Origin: Deltaproteobacteria bacterium
GTDB taxonomy: Bacteria; Myxococcota; Myxococcia; Myxococcales; 40CM-4-68-19
Direction: 5' to 3'
DNA length: 27,068 nt
NCBI GenBank assembly: GCA_018266095.1
Contig: JAFEBC010000055.1
Coordinates: forward strand, 1-27,068
Shown here: one piece after another, positions 12,887 through 20,843 of the stretch
Layout of the letters: each line of letters opens with the position of its first letter
How positions within the stretch are numbered: the first letter of the stretch is position 1
Made by a program: the position numbers and the translations under genes
Notes under the pieces: generated by a model
The model's database searches: none
What the model was told of the DNA's origin: nothing
Seen by the model: only the letters and a program-made list of their open reading frames with translations

Positions 12887-15679
12887 TCAGGGCGCGAGCC
12901 ACTTGGCCGCAAGATACGCGCCGATTGCATCTGTGTCGGCCGAGCTCATCGCGCCCTTGGTCACGATCAGCTCCGTCATGCCGCCCGGCGTGTTGTTCAA
13001 GATCGAGAACGTCCCGTCGTCGCCGCTCGGCACCGAGCCCGTGAGCCCCGTGCCGCTGGCGATGACGTTGGCCGCGGTGCTGATCGGATACGTGCCCGCC
13101 ACAGCGCTCCCCCCGCTGCGCTGCGCGACCAGGTTGTGCCAGACGCCCGTGAACGACGTGGTGGGCCCGCTGATGCGCCCGTCGTTGGTGGTGCCGCTGT
13201 CGAAGTAGAGGTTCCCGTCGTCGTACGGCGTGTGCAGGCGCACGTGCGGCGGATCGGAGTCGCTGGTGTTCTTGTCCCACGCGAAGAGCGCGCCGCCCGC
13301 CTGGTCCTGCTTGAACCAGGTGAAGATCGAGAGGTCGCTCGAGGGCGCGAAGACCGCGCTGGGGAACGACGTGCTGGCGAGGTTGCCGGCCGCGTCCACC
13401 AGGATCGCCGGGCGCGACAGGCCCGCGTCGAAGTCGTAGCGCATCGCCGTGCCCACCGAGGCGAGCTCGTAACCCGAGGCGCGATCCGCCCACGAGACCA
13501 CGCCGCCCGAGGTCACCTTGAGGCTCTTGCCGCACGCCGCGTCGAACCACAGCGCCACCTGCGCCGCGCCCACCGCGGGCCCGCTCGCGCAGTCGTGCGG
13601 GAGGTGGTTCACGTACACGCCGATGGCGTCCGCGTTGTCCGTGTTCGGGCCCTGGATCTTGCGCTTGGGCGCGACGTTGCCGCTGTCGGTGCGGTTGAAC
13701 ACGTAGATGCCCGCGTACACGCCCGCCTGCGTGCCGCGCTCGGACACGTAGAGCTCATTCTTGGCGAAGTCCATGGCGAGGCCGCTGGCGCTGACAAAGC
13801 CGATCTGGTCGCCGCTGATCTTGCGCGTGGGCGAGACCGTGCCCGACGCCGTGCGCGGGTACACCTGGATCGAGTGCTGGAACACCACGATGAGCTCGTC
13901 GCCGTCGAGCACCATGTCGACCGCGTAGTCGGTGCCCGAGTCGTAGTTCGCGAAGGCGATGCTGCGCGTGCTGGTGGCCGCGCCGCTGTCGGCCTCGTTG
14001 TAGAGGTCGATGGTGCCGCTGTTGCCGTTGAGCGTGTAGAGCTCGTCGGTGCGGTCGTCGTAGATGACCTCCTCGAGGCCGCCGCCCTTGGTCTGCATGA
14101 CCTTGGTGGGCGCCACCGTGCCGCTCGCGCCGTCCGCGATCCACATCAGGTTGCCGTCGATGTAGTTGCCCACGATGGCCATGCCGAGCTTCGAATCCCA
14201 GCCGAGCGCGGCGGGCTGATTGAAGATGGGCGAGCCCGAGCCGGGGTTGACCAGGTGCTGCAGCGGCGGCGCGTTGCCCGTGCGGTGGCCGTACGTCCAC
14301 GTGCCCAGGCTGGTCGAGGTGGTGCCGTTGGCCCAGGAGTACGTGTTGAAGGCGCCGTCGTTCTGCGGGAACGAGTTGATCTCGTAGAGGAGGCCGTTGG
14401 GCCGCACCAGCACGCGCGCGGGCGCCACGAGGCCGGTCAGGTCGCCGCTCGCGGGCGCGAAGATGCTGTCGCCGTTCGGGGGCACATCGCCGCTGTCATT
14501 GGGGTCGAACACGAGGAGCGCGCTGCCGCCGTGCGCGGTGCCGTTGGCGGCGACGATGATCTCGCTCGCGGGCGCGTAGAACGTGAACGCGCCGGTCTGG
14601 GTCGAGGGGCTGCTGCCCGGGTTCTGCACGCTGACGTTCACGCGGCCCGTGCCCGCGGCGGTGGTGATCTTGAGGTGCGTCGCGTCGACCAGCGTGACCG
14701 CGGCCGCGGCGGTGCCGAGGTGCGCGGTGGTGAGCGCGGTGAAGCCAGTGCCGGTCACGTCGAGCGTGGTGCCGCCCGCGGTGGGCCCGCTGCCCGGGAT
14801 GACGCTGGTGATGGTGGTCGGCCCGACGGCCACGTACGTGAACGACGCGGCCTTGGTGCCGCTCTGGCCGTCGCCGTTGGTGACCACGACATCGACGGCG
14901 CCGGCCGCGTGCGCAGGCGTGGTGCAGGTGATCGACGTGCTGGCCACCGCGACCGCCGTGGCCGCCGTGCCGCCGAGGCTGACCGTGGCGCCGCTCTTGA
15001 AGCCGGTGCCCGTGAGCGTGAGCGCGGTGCCGCCGGTGGCCACGCCCAGCGCGGGCGAGACGCTGGTGACCGTGGGCGCCGCTGCATACTCGAACGCCGC
15101 CGCCTTGGTGGCGCTCTTCGAGTCCGTGTTGCTGATGGTCACGTCGACCACGCCGGCCGCGTGCGCGGGCGCGACACAGGTGACCGAGGTGTCGCTCACC
15201 ACCACCACCGAGGTGGCCGCGGCGCCGCCGAGGCTCACCGTCGCGCCGCTGCGAAAGCCCGTGCCCGTGAGCGTGAGCGCGGTGCCGCCCGCCAGCGCGC
15301 CGCCCGCGGGGCTGACCGCGCTGAGCGTGGGGGCCGCGAAGACGGGCGCCTGATAGGTGAACGAGCCCGCGAGCGTGACCGAGGTGCCGCCCGAGGTGAC
15401 CACCACGTCGACCGCGCCCGCCGCGTGCGCAGGCGTGGTGAGCGTGGCGCTGGTGCCGCTGACGACGGTGATGCCGGTGGCCGCGCTGCCGCCGAAGGTG
15501 GCCGTGAGCCCCGCGGCGAAGCCGGTGCCCGTGAGCGTGACCGCGGTCCCGCCCGCGGTGGAGCCAGTGGTGGGCGAGAGGCCGCTCGCGGTGAGCGCGG
15601 TCTCGCCGCTGCTGTCCGAGCCGCAAGCGAGCGCGCAAGCGATGGTGAGAAGGGCGACGACACGGAGCAGAGCGGTCAT
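12887..15679 (-). CDS. Surface lipoprotein with four IPT/TIG domains, propeller-like region and concanavalin-like domain
   Basis: The start is set at the ATG at 15679 (930 residues) because GGGAGGA precedes it and a lipoprotein signal then begins the product (MTALLRVVALLTIACALAC, lipobox Cys19). A longer frame upstream has no such support. Four IPT/TIG immunoglobulin-like domains occupy about 29-109, 117-198, 202-283 and 287-368, each with GGTxLTLTGTGF and PAHAAGxVDV-type signatures. Residues about 370-700 form repeated short blades resembling a beta-propeller (VLVRPNGLLYEI, VIYDDRTDELYTL, GLAMDFAKNELYVSERG). Residues about 700-930 resemble a LamG/concanavalin-like domain, ending with a MTELIVTKGAM...IGAYLAAKW pattern. 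The protein is probably anchored to the outer membrane or cell surface and may bind carbohydrate or protein partners (inference). It is the upstream gene of a pair with the MYXO-CTERM protein. Confidence 0.87.
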   Translation of the reverse strand: MTALLRVVALLTIACALACGSDSSGETALTASGLSPTTGSTAGGTAVTLTGTGFAAGLTATFGGSAATGITVVSGTSATLTTPAHAAGAVDVVVTSGGTSVTLAGSFTYQAPVFAAPTLSAVSPAGGALAGGTALTLTGTGFRSGATVSLGGAAATSVVVVSDTSVTCVAPAHAAGVVDVTISNTDSKSATKAAAFEYAAAPTVTSVSPALGVATGGTALTLTGTGFKSGATVSLGGTAATAVAVASTSITCTTPAHAAGAVDVVVTNGDGQSGTKAASFTYVAVGPTTITSVIPGSGPTAGGTTLDVTGTGFTALTTAHLGTAAAAVTLVDATHLKITTAAGTGRVNVSVQNPGSSPSTQTGAFTFYAPASEIIVAANGTAHGGSALLVFDPNDSGDVPPNGDSIFAPASGDLTGLVAPARVLVRPNGLLYEINSFPQNDGAFNTYSWANGTTSTSLGTWTYGHRTGNAPPLQHLVNPGSGSPIFNQPAALGWDSKLGMAIVGNYIDGNLMWIADGASGTVAPTKVMQTKGGGLEEVIYDDRTDELYTLNGNSGTIDLYNEADSGAATSTRSIAFANYDSGTDYAVDMVLDGDELIVVFQHSIQVYPRTASGTVSPTRKISGDQIGFVSASGLAMDFAKNELYVSERGTQAGVYAGIYVFNRTDSGNVAPKRKIQGPNTDNADAIGVYVNHLPHDCASGPAVGAAQVALWFDAACGKSLKVTSGGVVSWADRASGYELASVGTAMRYDFDAGLSRPAILVDAAGNLASTSFPSAVFAPSSDLSIFTWFKQDQAGGALFAWDKNTSDSDPPHVRLHTPYDDGNLYFDSGTTNDGRISGPTTSFTGVWHNLVAQRSGGSAVAGTYPISTAANVIASGTGLTGSVPSGDDGTFSILNNTPGGMTELIVTKGAMSSADTDAIGAYLAAKWLAP
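14576..15595 (-). repeat. Tandem IPT/TIG-domain-encoding repeats
   Basis: Four imperfect units of about 255 bases code for the four IPT/TIG domains. Near-identical blocks recur, such as GTGAGCGTGAGCGCGGTGCC near 15010 and 15265 with a variant near 15530, and GCCGCGTGCGCAGGCGTGGT near 14900 and 15420. The second and third protein repeats are most alike (GTGF[RK]SGATVSLGG), suggesting recent internal duplication. Confidence 0.75.
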
Positions 15680-15706
15680 GGAGCGTCCTCCCAGGGGCAG
15701 CCAGCC

Positions 15707-15733
15707 CTCTCGCGCCGCGACGGGGCGCGCGAG
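15707..15733 (-). promoter_or_regulatory. Candidate hairpin in the leader of the lipoprotein gene
   Basis: Ten-base arms (15707-15716 and 15724-15733) pair with one mismatch around a seven-base loop, 28 bases upstream of the ATG and just above the Shine-Dalgarno. If it is in the transcript it could affect translation or stability of the surface-protein operon. Another inverted repeat (GCGTGA/TCACGC, 15756-15777) lies farther up. Roles are inferred from position only. Confidence 0.25.
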
Positions 15734-15840
15734 ACCGTGGGCCAGCCGCACGGATGCGTGAAGTGCTGGACTCACGCTAGCGGATGACGCCCGCGATTGC
15801 GTTGACCCGGAGCGCCAATCGACTTGACTGGACGCGCCAC

Positions 15841-15852
15841 TTCGCGCGCGAA
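15841..15852. promoter_or_regulatory. 12-base perfect palindrome in the AraC-lipoprotein intergenic gap
   Basis: TTCGCGCGCGAA is perfectly self-complementary and lies in the 208-base gap between the 3' end of the AraC-family gene and the surface lipoprotein gene, about 160 bases upstream of the lipoprotein ATG. It could be a dimeric regulator site. AraC-type proteins usually bind direct repeats, so the neighbouring regulator is not an obvious ligand. No clear sigma-70 promoter was found in this gap. Confidence 0.25.
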
Positions 15853-15887
15853 TCCCTTTGTGATCCCGCGCACATCCGTGAGCTCCG

Positions 15888-16937
15888 TCACCCCTGATTG
15901 CGCTGCCCGTTGGCGAAGTGCCGCTCGCGGTAGTCGCGCGGCGAGGCGCCCGTCCAGCGCCGGAACGCCCGCGTGAACGCGCTCGGCTCAGAGAAGCCCA
16001 GCCGCTCCCCGATCTCGCTGAGCGAGAGCTGCGGCTGCGCGAGCAGGCTGATGGCCTCGTCGCGCTTGGTCTCCTCCAAGAGGTTGCTCAGCGACACGCC
16101 CTCGGCCGAGAGCTTGCGCTGCAGCGAGCGCCGCGACAGGCCCAGCCGCTTGGCGAGCCCATCCGTGCGCTGCGAGCCCAGCGCCACCCCCGCCGCCAGC
16201 GCCCGCCGCACCAGCGCCGCGACGCCCGTGGCGATCATCGGCAGCGCGCCCGCGGCCCCCGCGCGGATGAGCGGATCCAGGCTCGCGTGATGGAACGCCG
16301 TGGGCGAATCGAACGCCGCGCGCGACATGGCCACCGTGTCGACCCCCGCGCCGAAGATCACCGGACAGGCGAACGCGCGCCGCAGCGCCCTCCCGCTCCC
16401 GCGCTCCGCGTGCGAGAACGACACGCGCGTGAGCCCGTGCACGCCGTTGGTGGCCGTCCGCATGCGGTGGTTCATGGCCACGAACGTGCATTCGGTCTCG
16501 ATGGGGTGCGGCAGCGGCTCGTGCATCGCCGACATGTGCCCCACCACCTCCGCGAGGCTCTCCTCGAAGCGGAAGCGGATGCCCGAGTTCACCATGTCGA
16601 ACCGCTCGCACACCGCGCGCAGCCCGTGGCCGAGCGTGGGCGCCATCGACACCAGATAGTCCGCGATCTCGAAGGCGCCGATGGCCGCGGCCATGGTGGC
16701 GTCGATGTGCAGCCCCGGGTCCTTCGAGACCTCAAGGCAGGTCTCCACGAAGGCCAGGATGTCGCCGCGCCGCCCGCGCTGCAGCGGCAGCCACTTCCGC
16801 GGCGGATGCAGGTTGTGCCTCGCGAGCAGGGGCGTCGGATCGATGCCGCGCCGCTGCACCTCGGCCACGATCACGCCCACGGTGGCGTAGATGCCATCGC
16901 CCCCGAGCGCGCTCGTTGGCACTGGAACTGACGCCAT
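15888..16937 (-). CDS. AraC-family transcriptional regulator
   Basis: The open frame extends far upstream, but the product starts credibly at the ATG at 16937 (349 residues, MASVPVPTSALGG). Residues about 15-210 match the arabinose-binding-type N-terminal domain of the OruR/ArgR-like AraC branch (GIDPTPLLARHNL, then ALGAFEIADYLV-like and GHGLRAVCERF segments). The C-terminal AraC DNA-binding domain (about 250-345) has both helix-turn-helix units: GLAKRLGLSRRSLQRKLSAEGVS and LSLSEIGERLGFSEPSAFTRAFRRWTGASPRDYR. It should act in the cytoplasm as a transcription activator responding to an unknown ligand. There is no Shine-Dalgarno, but TAGTCT lies seven bases before the ATG. It is 59 bases downstream of the response-regulator gene. 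A target among its neighbours, such as the surface-protein operon, is possible but unproven. Confidence 0.93.
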   Translation of the reverse strand: MASVPVPTSALGGDGIYATVGVIVAEVQRRGIDPTPLLARHNLHPPRKWLPLQRGRRGDILAFVETCLEVSKDPGLHIDATMAAAIGAFEIADYLVSMAPTLGHGLRAVCERFDMVNSGIRFRFEESLAEVVGHMSAMHEPLPHPIETECTFVAMNHRMRTATNGVHGLTRVSFSHAERGSGRALRRAFACPVIFGAGVDTVAMSRAAFDSPTAFHHASLDPLIRAGAAGALPMIATGVAALVRRALAAGVALGSQRTDGLAKRLGLSRRSLQRKLSAEGVSLSNLLEETKRDEAISLLAQPQLSLSEIGERLGFSEPSAFTRAFRRWTGASPRDYRERHFANGQRNQG

Positions 16938-16944
16938 GTGTCGG

Positions 16945-16950
16945 AGACTA
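16945..16950 (-). promoter_or_regulatory. Candidate -10 element for a leaderless AraC-family transcript
   Basis: TAGTCT (TAnnnT) ends exactly seven bases before the ATG at 16937, with no Shine-Dalgarno between. Seventeen bases further upstream is TGGATC, a 3/6 match to the -35 consensus. This geometry puts the transcript start at or one base before the start codon. The same spacing is seen before the lipoprotein gene at 25455. Confidence 0.4.
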
Positions 16951-16996
16951 GACGAGAATTCGCCTGCGATCCATCCGGCGCGGGGCCCGCCTGTCC

Positions 16997-18562
16997 CTAG
17001 CGCACTTCCAGGATCTTCATCGACACCAGCGCCACCAGCGTGCCCAGCGCGTCCTGCTCTGGCTTCTGCGAGAGCGCCACCAGGTCCTTCACCGTGCGGC
17101 TGCCGTCGCAGCGCGCGATGAGGTGCGCCTCCCAGCCCTGCAGCTCGACGTCCGAGAGGCCGAACAGCGGGTCCTGGCTCGGCATCGGCTTGGCCGTGTC
17201 GGGCAAGAGCCGCCGCATGCGCTCGAGCTTGTAGAGCTTCTTGATGCCGCGCAGGCACAGCGTGGCCGGGTGCAGGTCGAGCTTGATGCTCTCCTTGCGC
17301 GCGCGCTCCTGGAACGAGAGCTGGTACGTGCCCTCCTCCCACGAGAAGACGCTGTAGAGGATGCTCTTGATCTGCTGCCCCACGTAGTAGAGCCGCTCTT
17401 GCTCGGTGAGCAGGCCCATGAGGATGAGCACGTCGCCCGTGCGCTGCTCGGTGTCGTGCGCCTCTTGCGCGGCCGACTTGAGCGTGGCGTCGTCGATCTT
17501 GCCCGCGCGCACCAGGAACTGGCCGAGCCGATCGGCCACCAGGTTCGAGAGCGCGAACACGGGCATGCCCTGCTCGAAGTAGACGATCTTGCGCACCTGG
17601 CCGCGCTGCAGGCCGAGCTCGCCCGTCTCCTTGGCTTGCAGGAAGGCCGCGAAGAGCTGCGCCAGGTTGTCCTTGAGCTCGCCCTGGTGCGGATTGCCGC
17701 GCTCGGCCGGGATCTCTTGCAGCGCGTCCGGCGGCGGAGGCGGCGGCGCGCTCACGGCCACCGGCGCGGGCTCCATCGGCGTGGGCGGCGGCGGAGGCGG
17801 CGGCGCGTACTGGGCGGGCGCCATCGTCGGCGGCGGCTTGATCTTGAGCAGCTCGGCCAGCGGCGTGGGCGGGATGCTCGAGGGCGGGTGCACGTACGCC
17901 ACCGGCGCCATCATCGGCGGCGTCTTCGGGCCCGGAGGCGGCCTGCGCGCGATCTGCAAGTTGGCGATCGCGGGCGCCTCGGCGGCCTTGAGCGCGACCT
18001 CCTTGCCGCGGATCGAGGCCTGCGTGGCGCCCGACACCAGATCGATGCGGCCCGTGAGCGACATCGCGTCGGCCGGACCTTCGACTCCAGGCGCGGCCTC
18101 GACGTCCCACGCAGGCGCGCTCGGCTGCGCCTTGGGCCTCGCCGGCAGCACCTTGTCCACGGCCTCGAGCAGGCTTTTGCGCTCGAACGGCTTCTCGAAG
18201 TACGAGAGCGCGCCGTAGGTGCCCATCGCGTTGGCCGCGGCCTTGCCGCCCTTGTGCACGCCGCTCATGAACACGAACGGCACCTTGAGGCGCTTCAGGC
18301 CCTCGGCGACATCGAAGCCCATCACGTCCGGCAGGAGCACGTCGATGACCGCCAGGTCCGGCTTGTCCTTGCGCGCCACCTCGAGCGCGACCTTCCCGCG
18401 CGTGGCGGTCTGCACCGTGTAGCCCGCCTCCTCGAACGAGGACGAGAGCAGATTGAGCAGCTCGGAGTTGTCGTCGACGACCAGGATCTTGGGCACGGGG
18501 GCGAGGACTCTAGCAGGCGTGAAGTCGGACGAAAGGGAGGCGCTGTGGTCAAGGGTGCGCAT
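16997..18562 (-). CDS. Response regulator receiver protein with DUF4388 (PATAN)-type output region
   Basis: The 521-residue product has a CheY-like receiver domain at about 24-137: acidic pair Asp30-Asp31 (VVDDN), phospho-acceptor Asp74 (AVIDVLLPD), switch Ser100 (FMSG) and Lys124 (FEKPF). A Pro/Ala-rich linker fills about 140-290 with long proline runs. The C-terminal region (about 292-520) contains the DUF4388/PATAN pattern: LAQLFAAFLQAKETGELGLQRGQVRKIVYFEQGMPVFALSN, then LGQFLVRAGKIDDATL and GDVLILMGLLTEQE. Such proteins are common in Myxococcota and probably signal through protein contacts rather than DNA binding; no kinase is encoded in this window. The start may be the ATG at 18562 or the GTG at 18496 just before the receiver domain; a strong hairpin abuts the ATG. 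Confidence 0.9.
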   Translation of the reverse strand: MRTLDHSASLSSDFTPARVLAPVPKILVVDDNSELLNLLSSSFEEAGYTVQTATRGKVALEVARKDKPDLAVIDVLLPDVMGFDVAEGLKRLKVPFVFMSGVHKGGKAAANAMGTYGALSYFEKPFERKSLLEAVDKVLPARPKAQPSAPAWDVEAAPGVEGPADAMSLTGRIDLVSGATQASIRGKEVALKAAEAPAIANLQIARRPPPGPKTPPMMAPVAYVHPPSSIPPTPLAELLKIKPPPTMAPAQYAPPPPPPPTPMEPAPVAVSAPPPPPPDALQEIPAERGNPHQGELKDNLAQLFAAFLQAKETGELGLQRGQVRKIVYFEQGMPVFALSNLVADRLGQFLVRAGKIDDATLKSAAQEAHDTEQRTGDVLILMGLLTEQERLYYVGQQIKSILYSVFSWEEGTYQLSFQERARKESIKLDLHPATLCLRGIKKLYKLERMRRLLPDTAKPMPSQDPLFGLSDVELQGWEAHLIARCDGSRTVKDLVALSQKPEQDALGTLVALVSMKILEVR

Positions 18563-18563
18563 C

Positions 18564-18580
18564 CGCGATCGGCGATCGCG
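18564..18580. promoter_or_regulatory. Inverted repeat abutting the response-regulator start codon
   Basis: CGCGATC and GATCGCG form 7-base perfect arms around GGC, ending one base before the ATG at 18562. It overlaps the palindromic octamer GCGATCGC (18572-18579). In RNA it would hide the ribosome-binding region, so it is either a translational control hairpin, an operator in the divergent response-regulator/livK gap, or a sign that translation starts at the downstream GTG (18496). Confidence 0.35.
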
Positions 18581-18637
18581 ACCTCACCCCTGCGAACATG
18601 AACAGTAGCACCCCAGGCCGGTCGAGTGGAACGATCG

Positions 18638-18667
18638 TTGATCCCCGCACCCACACAGTGCTACGAA
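18638..18667 (+). promoter_or_regulatory. Weak sigma-70-like promoter candidate for the liv operon
   Basis: TTGATC (18638-18643, 4/6 to consensus) and TACGAA (18662-18667, 3/6) are separated by 18 bases in the 144-base divergent gap before livK. This would give a leader of about 34 bases containing the GGAG Shine-Dalgarno at 18697-18700. The match is weak. Confidence 0.25.
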
Positions 18668-18706
18668 AGCGCGCCTTCAATCTGATCCGTACTTCCGGAG
18701 TCTTCG

Positions 18707-19918
18707 ATGCGAATTGCCGCACTTGCCCGCCTGCCACTCGTCGCCCTCCTCGCGCTCACGGCTTGCCCCTCGAAGGATCAGGGCAGCGGCCTCGTCGGCG
18801 CGGACGCCAAGGGTGAGATCGTCATCGGTCACGTCGCGTCGACCACGGGCAATGAGGCCACCTTCGGCATCTCGTCGGATCGCGGCTTCCATCTGTTCTT
18901 TGACGAGCTGAACGCGAAGGGCGGCATCAAGGGCCGCAAGATCCGCCTGGTCACGCTCGACGACCAGGGCAAGCCGGAGGAGGCGGCCACCGCGGCCACG
19001 CGCCTCATCGCCAGCGACCACGTGAGCGTGCTGCTCGGTGAAGTGGCCTCGACGCGCTCGTTGTTCATGGCCCCCAAGGCGCAGATGGCCAAGGTGCCGA
19101 TGGTCACGCCGTCGTCCACCAATGAGAAGGTCACCGCGGTCGGCGACTACATCTTCCGCGCCTGCTTCATCGACCCGTTCCAGGGCTACGTGATGGCGAA
19201 GTTCGCGCGCGAGAACCTGAAGCTCAACAAGGTCGCCATCCTGCGCGACGTGCGCAACGACTACTCGGTGGGCCTCGCCAAGGTGTTCCAGGAGGAGTTC
19301 ACCAAGATGGGCGGCACCATCGCCGGCAACGAGTCGTTCTCGCAGGGCGACGTGGACTTCAAGGCGCAGCTCACCAACATCAAGGCGCAGAACCCGGAGG
19401 CCATCTTCGAGCCCGGGTACTACACCGAGACCGGCCTCATCGCGCGCCAGGCCCGCGAGGCCGGCATCACCGTGCCGCTCCTCGGCGGCGACGGCTGGGA
19501 CAGCGAGAAGCTCTACGAGATCGGCGGCGCGGCGCTCGAGGGCGCGTACTTCTCGAACCACTACTCGGTCGACGACCCGTCGCCGCGCGTGCAGGACTTC
19601 GCCAAGCGCTACAAGGCGGCTTACAACATCCTGCCGGACTCGCTGGGCGCGCAGGCCTACGACGCCGCCGGCATGCTCGCGGACGCGATGAACCGCGCGA
19701 CGGACCTCTCGGGCCCGGCCATCCGCGACGCGCTCGCCGCCACCAAGAACTTCCAGGGCGTCACCGGCAGCATCACCATGGAAGAGCACCGCAATCCGGT
19801 GAAGCCCGCGGTCGTGCTGAAGATCGCCAAGGGCGGCAAGTACGAGTTCGTGACCCGCATCGAGCCGCCGTCGGCCGTGGCCGCGGTGCCGACCACGCCG
19901 TCGCAGAAGCAGCCCTAA
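18707..19918 (+). CDS. livK: Branched-chain amino-acid-type ABC transporter substrate-binding lipoprotein
   Basis: Periplasmic ligand-binding component of a LIV-type importer. The 403-residue product starts with a lipoprotein signal (MRIAALARLPLVALLALTAC, lipobox Cys20), so it is tethered rather than free. The Peripla_BP_6/ANF-receptor fold is clear from the segment after residue 36: EIVIGHVASTTGNEATFG, GGIKGRKIRLVTLDDQGKPEEA, VPMVTPSSTNEKVT, YIFRACFIDPFQG, and AILRDVRNDYSVGLAKVFQEEF. GGAG lies six bases before the ATG. It is first in a four-gene operon with both permeases and both ATPases. Leucine, isoleucine and valine are the default substrates, but this family also binds amides, urea or aromatic compounds, so specificity is not certain. 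Confidence 0.94.
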   Translation: MRIAALARLPLVALLALTACPSKDQGSGLVGADAKGEIVIGHVASTTGNEATFGISSDRGFHLFFDELNAKGGIKGRKIRLVTLDDQGKPEEAATAATRLIASDHVSVLLGEVASTRSLFMAPKAQMAKVPMVTPSSTNEKVTAVGDYIFRACFIDPFQGYVMAKFARENLKLNKVAILRDVRNDYSVGLAKVFQEEFTKMGGTIAGNESFSQGDVDFKAQLTNIKAQNPEAIFEPGYYTETGLIARQAREAGITVPLLGGDGWDSEKLYEIGGAALEGAYFSNHYSVDDPSPRVQDFAKRYKAAYNILPDSLGAQAYDAAGMLADAMNRATDLSGPAIRDALAATKNFQGVTGSITMEEHRNPVKPAVVLKIAKGGKYEFVTRIEPPSAVAAVPTTPSQKQP

Positions 19919-19940
19919 TCGACTTCGGGGGCACCTCGCG

Positions 19941-20843
19941 GTGACCGAATTCCTCCAGCACATCATCAACGGGCTCTCGGTCGGCGCCATCTACGCGCTG
20001 ATCGCGCTCGGCTACACGATGGTGTACGGCGTGCTGAAGCTCATCAACTTCGCGCACGGCGACGTGTTCATGGTCGGCGCGATGATGGCGTTCTACACGT
20101 CGTCCAAGTGGTCGTCGGAGGCGCAGCACCCGACCATCGGCGGCGCGGTGCTCATCGCCGTGATCTCGATGGCCATCTGCGGGCTCATCGGCTTCGTCAT
20201 CGAGCGCGTGGCGTATCGGCCCCTGCGCTCGGCGCCGCGCATCAACTCGCTCATCACCGCCATCGGCGTCAGCTTCTTCATCGAGTACGGCGGGCAGGTC
20301 GTCTTCGGGCCCACGCCGAACGCGTTCGGCATCCTGCCGCCGCTGCCGCCGGTGCAAGTGGGCGGGCTCTCGATCGGCGCGGTGGACATCATCACCATGG
20401 CCGTCGCGCTCGCGCTCATGTTCGGGCTGCAGCGCATCGTCTTCCACACGCGGCTCGGCACGGCCATGCGCGCGGTCTCGCACAACCCCGACGTCGCGGC
20501 GCTCATGGGCGTGAACGTGGACTTCATCATCTCGTTCACGTTCGTGCTCGGCAGCGTGCTCGCGGCGGCGGCCGGCATCCTCTTCGCCAGCAAGTATCCG
20601 AGCGTGCAGCCGCTCATGGGCCTGATGCCGGGCCTCAAGGCCTTCGTCGCGGCGGTGATCGGCGGCATCGGCAACGTGCCGGGCGCGATGGTGGGCGGGC
20701 TCCTCTTGGGCCTCATCGAACAGCTCGTCAGCGGGTACTTCAGCTCGCAGTGGAAGGACGCGGTGGCCTTCGCGCTGCTCATCCTGATCCTGCTGGTCAA
20801 GCCGTCGGGCCTGTTGGGCCGCGCCACCGCGGAGAAGGTCTAG
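19941..20843 (+). CDS. livH: Branched-chain amino-acid-type ABC transporter permease (LivH)
   Basis: Inner-membrane permease of 300 residues starting with GTG, 22 bases after livK. The N-terminus INGLSVGAIYALIALGYTMVYGVLKLINFAHGDVFMVGA is diagnostic for LivH. Multiple hydrophobic helices follow, and the cytoplasmic coupling motif region AMRAVSHNPDVAALMGVNVD contacts the ATPases. Length is normal. Its stop codon is directly followed by the ATG of the fused livM-livG gene, so the two are probably translated together. Confidence 0.96.
   Translation: MTEFLQHIINGLSVGAIYALIALGYTMVYGVLKLINFAHGDVFMVGAMMAFYTSSKWSSEAQHPTIGGAVLIAVISMAICGLIGFVIERVAYRPLRSAPRINSLITAIGVSFFIEYGGQVVFGPTPNAFGILPPLPPVQVGGLSIGAVDIITMAVALALMFGLQRIVFHTRLGTAMRAVSHNPDVAALMGVNVDFIISFTFVLGSVLAAAAGILFASKYPSVQPLMGLMPGLKAFVAAVIGGIGNVPGAMVGGLLLGLIEQLVSGYFSSQWKDAVAFALLILILLVKPSGLLGRATAEKV

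Noticed and set aside
9307..13044. A 1245-residue plus-strand open frame antisense to the MYXO-CTERM gene
   Set aside because: It is rich in Arg, Ala and Val with no domains, and mirrors the Gly/Asp/Ala-rich gene on the other strand. Signal peptide, Ig-like domains and MYXO-CTERM on the minus strand decide the real frame.
15680..15775. Longer start for the IPT/TIG lipoprotein at 15775
   Set aside because: It would place 32 residues before the lipoprotein signal and bypass the GGGAGGA site in front of the ATG at 15679.
12758..15787. A 1009-residue plus-strand open frame opposite the IPT/TIG lipoprotein
   Set aside because: Composition is Arg/Ala/Val/Gly-rich, typical of an antisense shadow in GC-rich DNA; the minus strand has a lipobox and recognisable domains.
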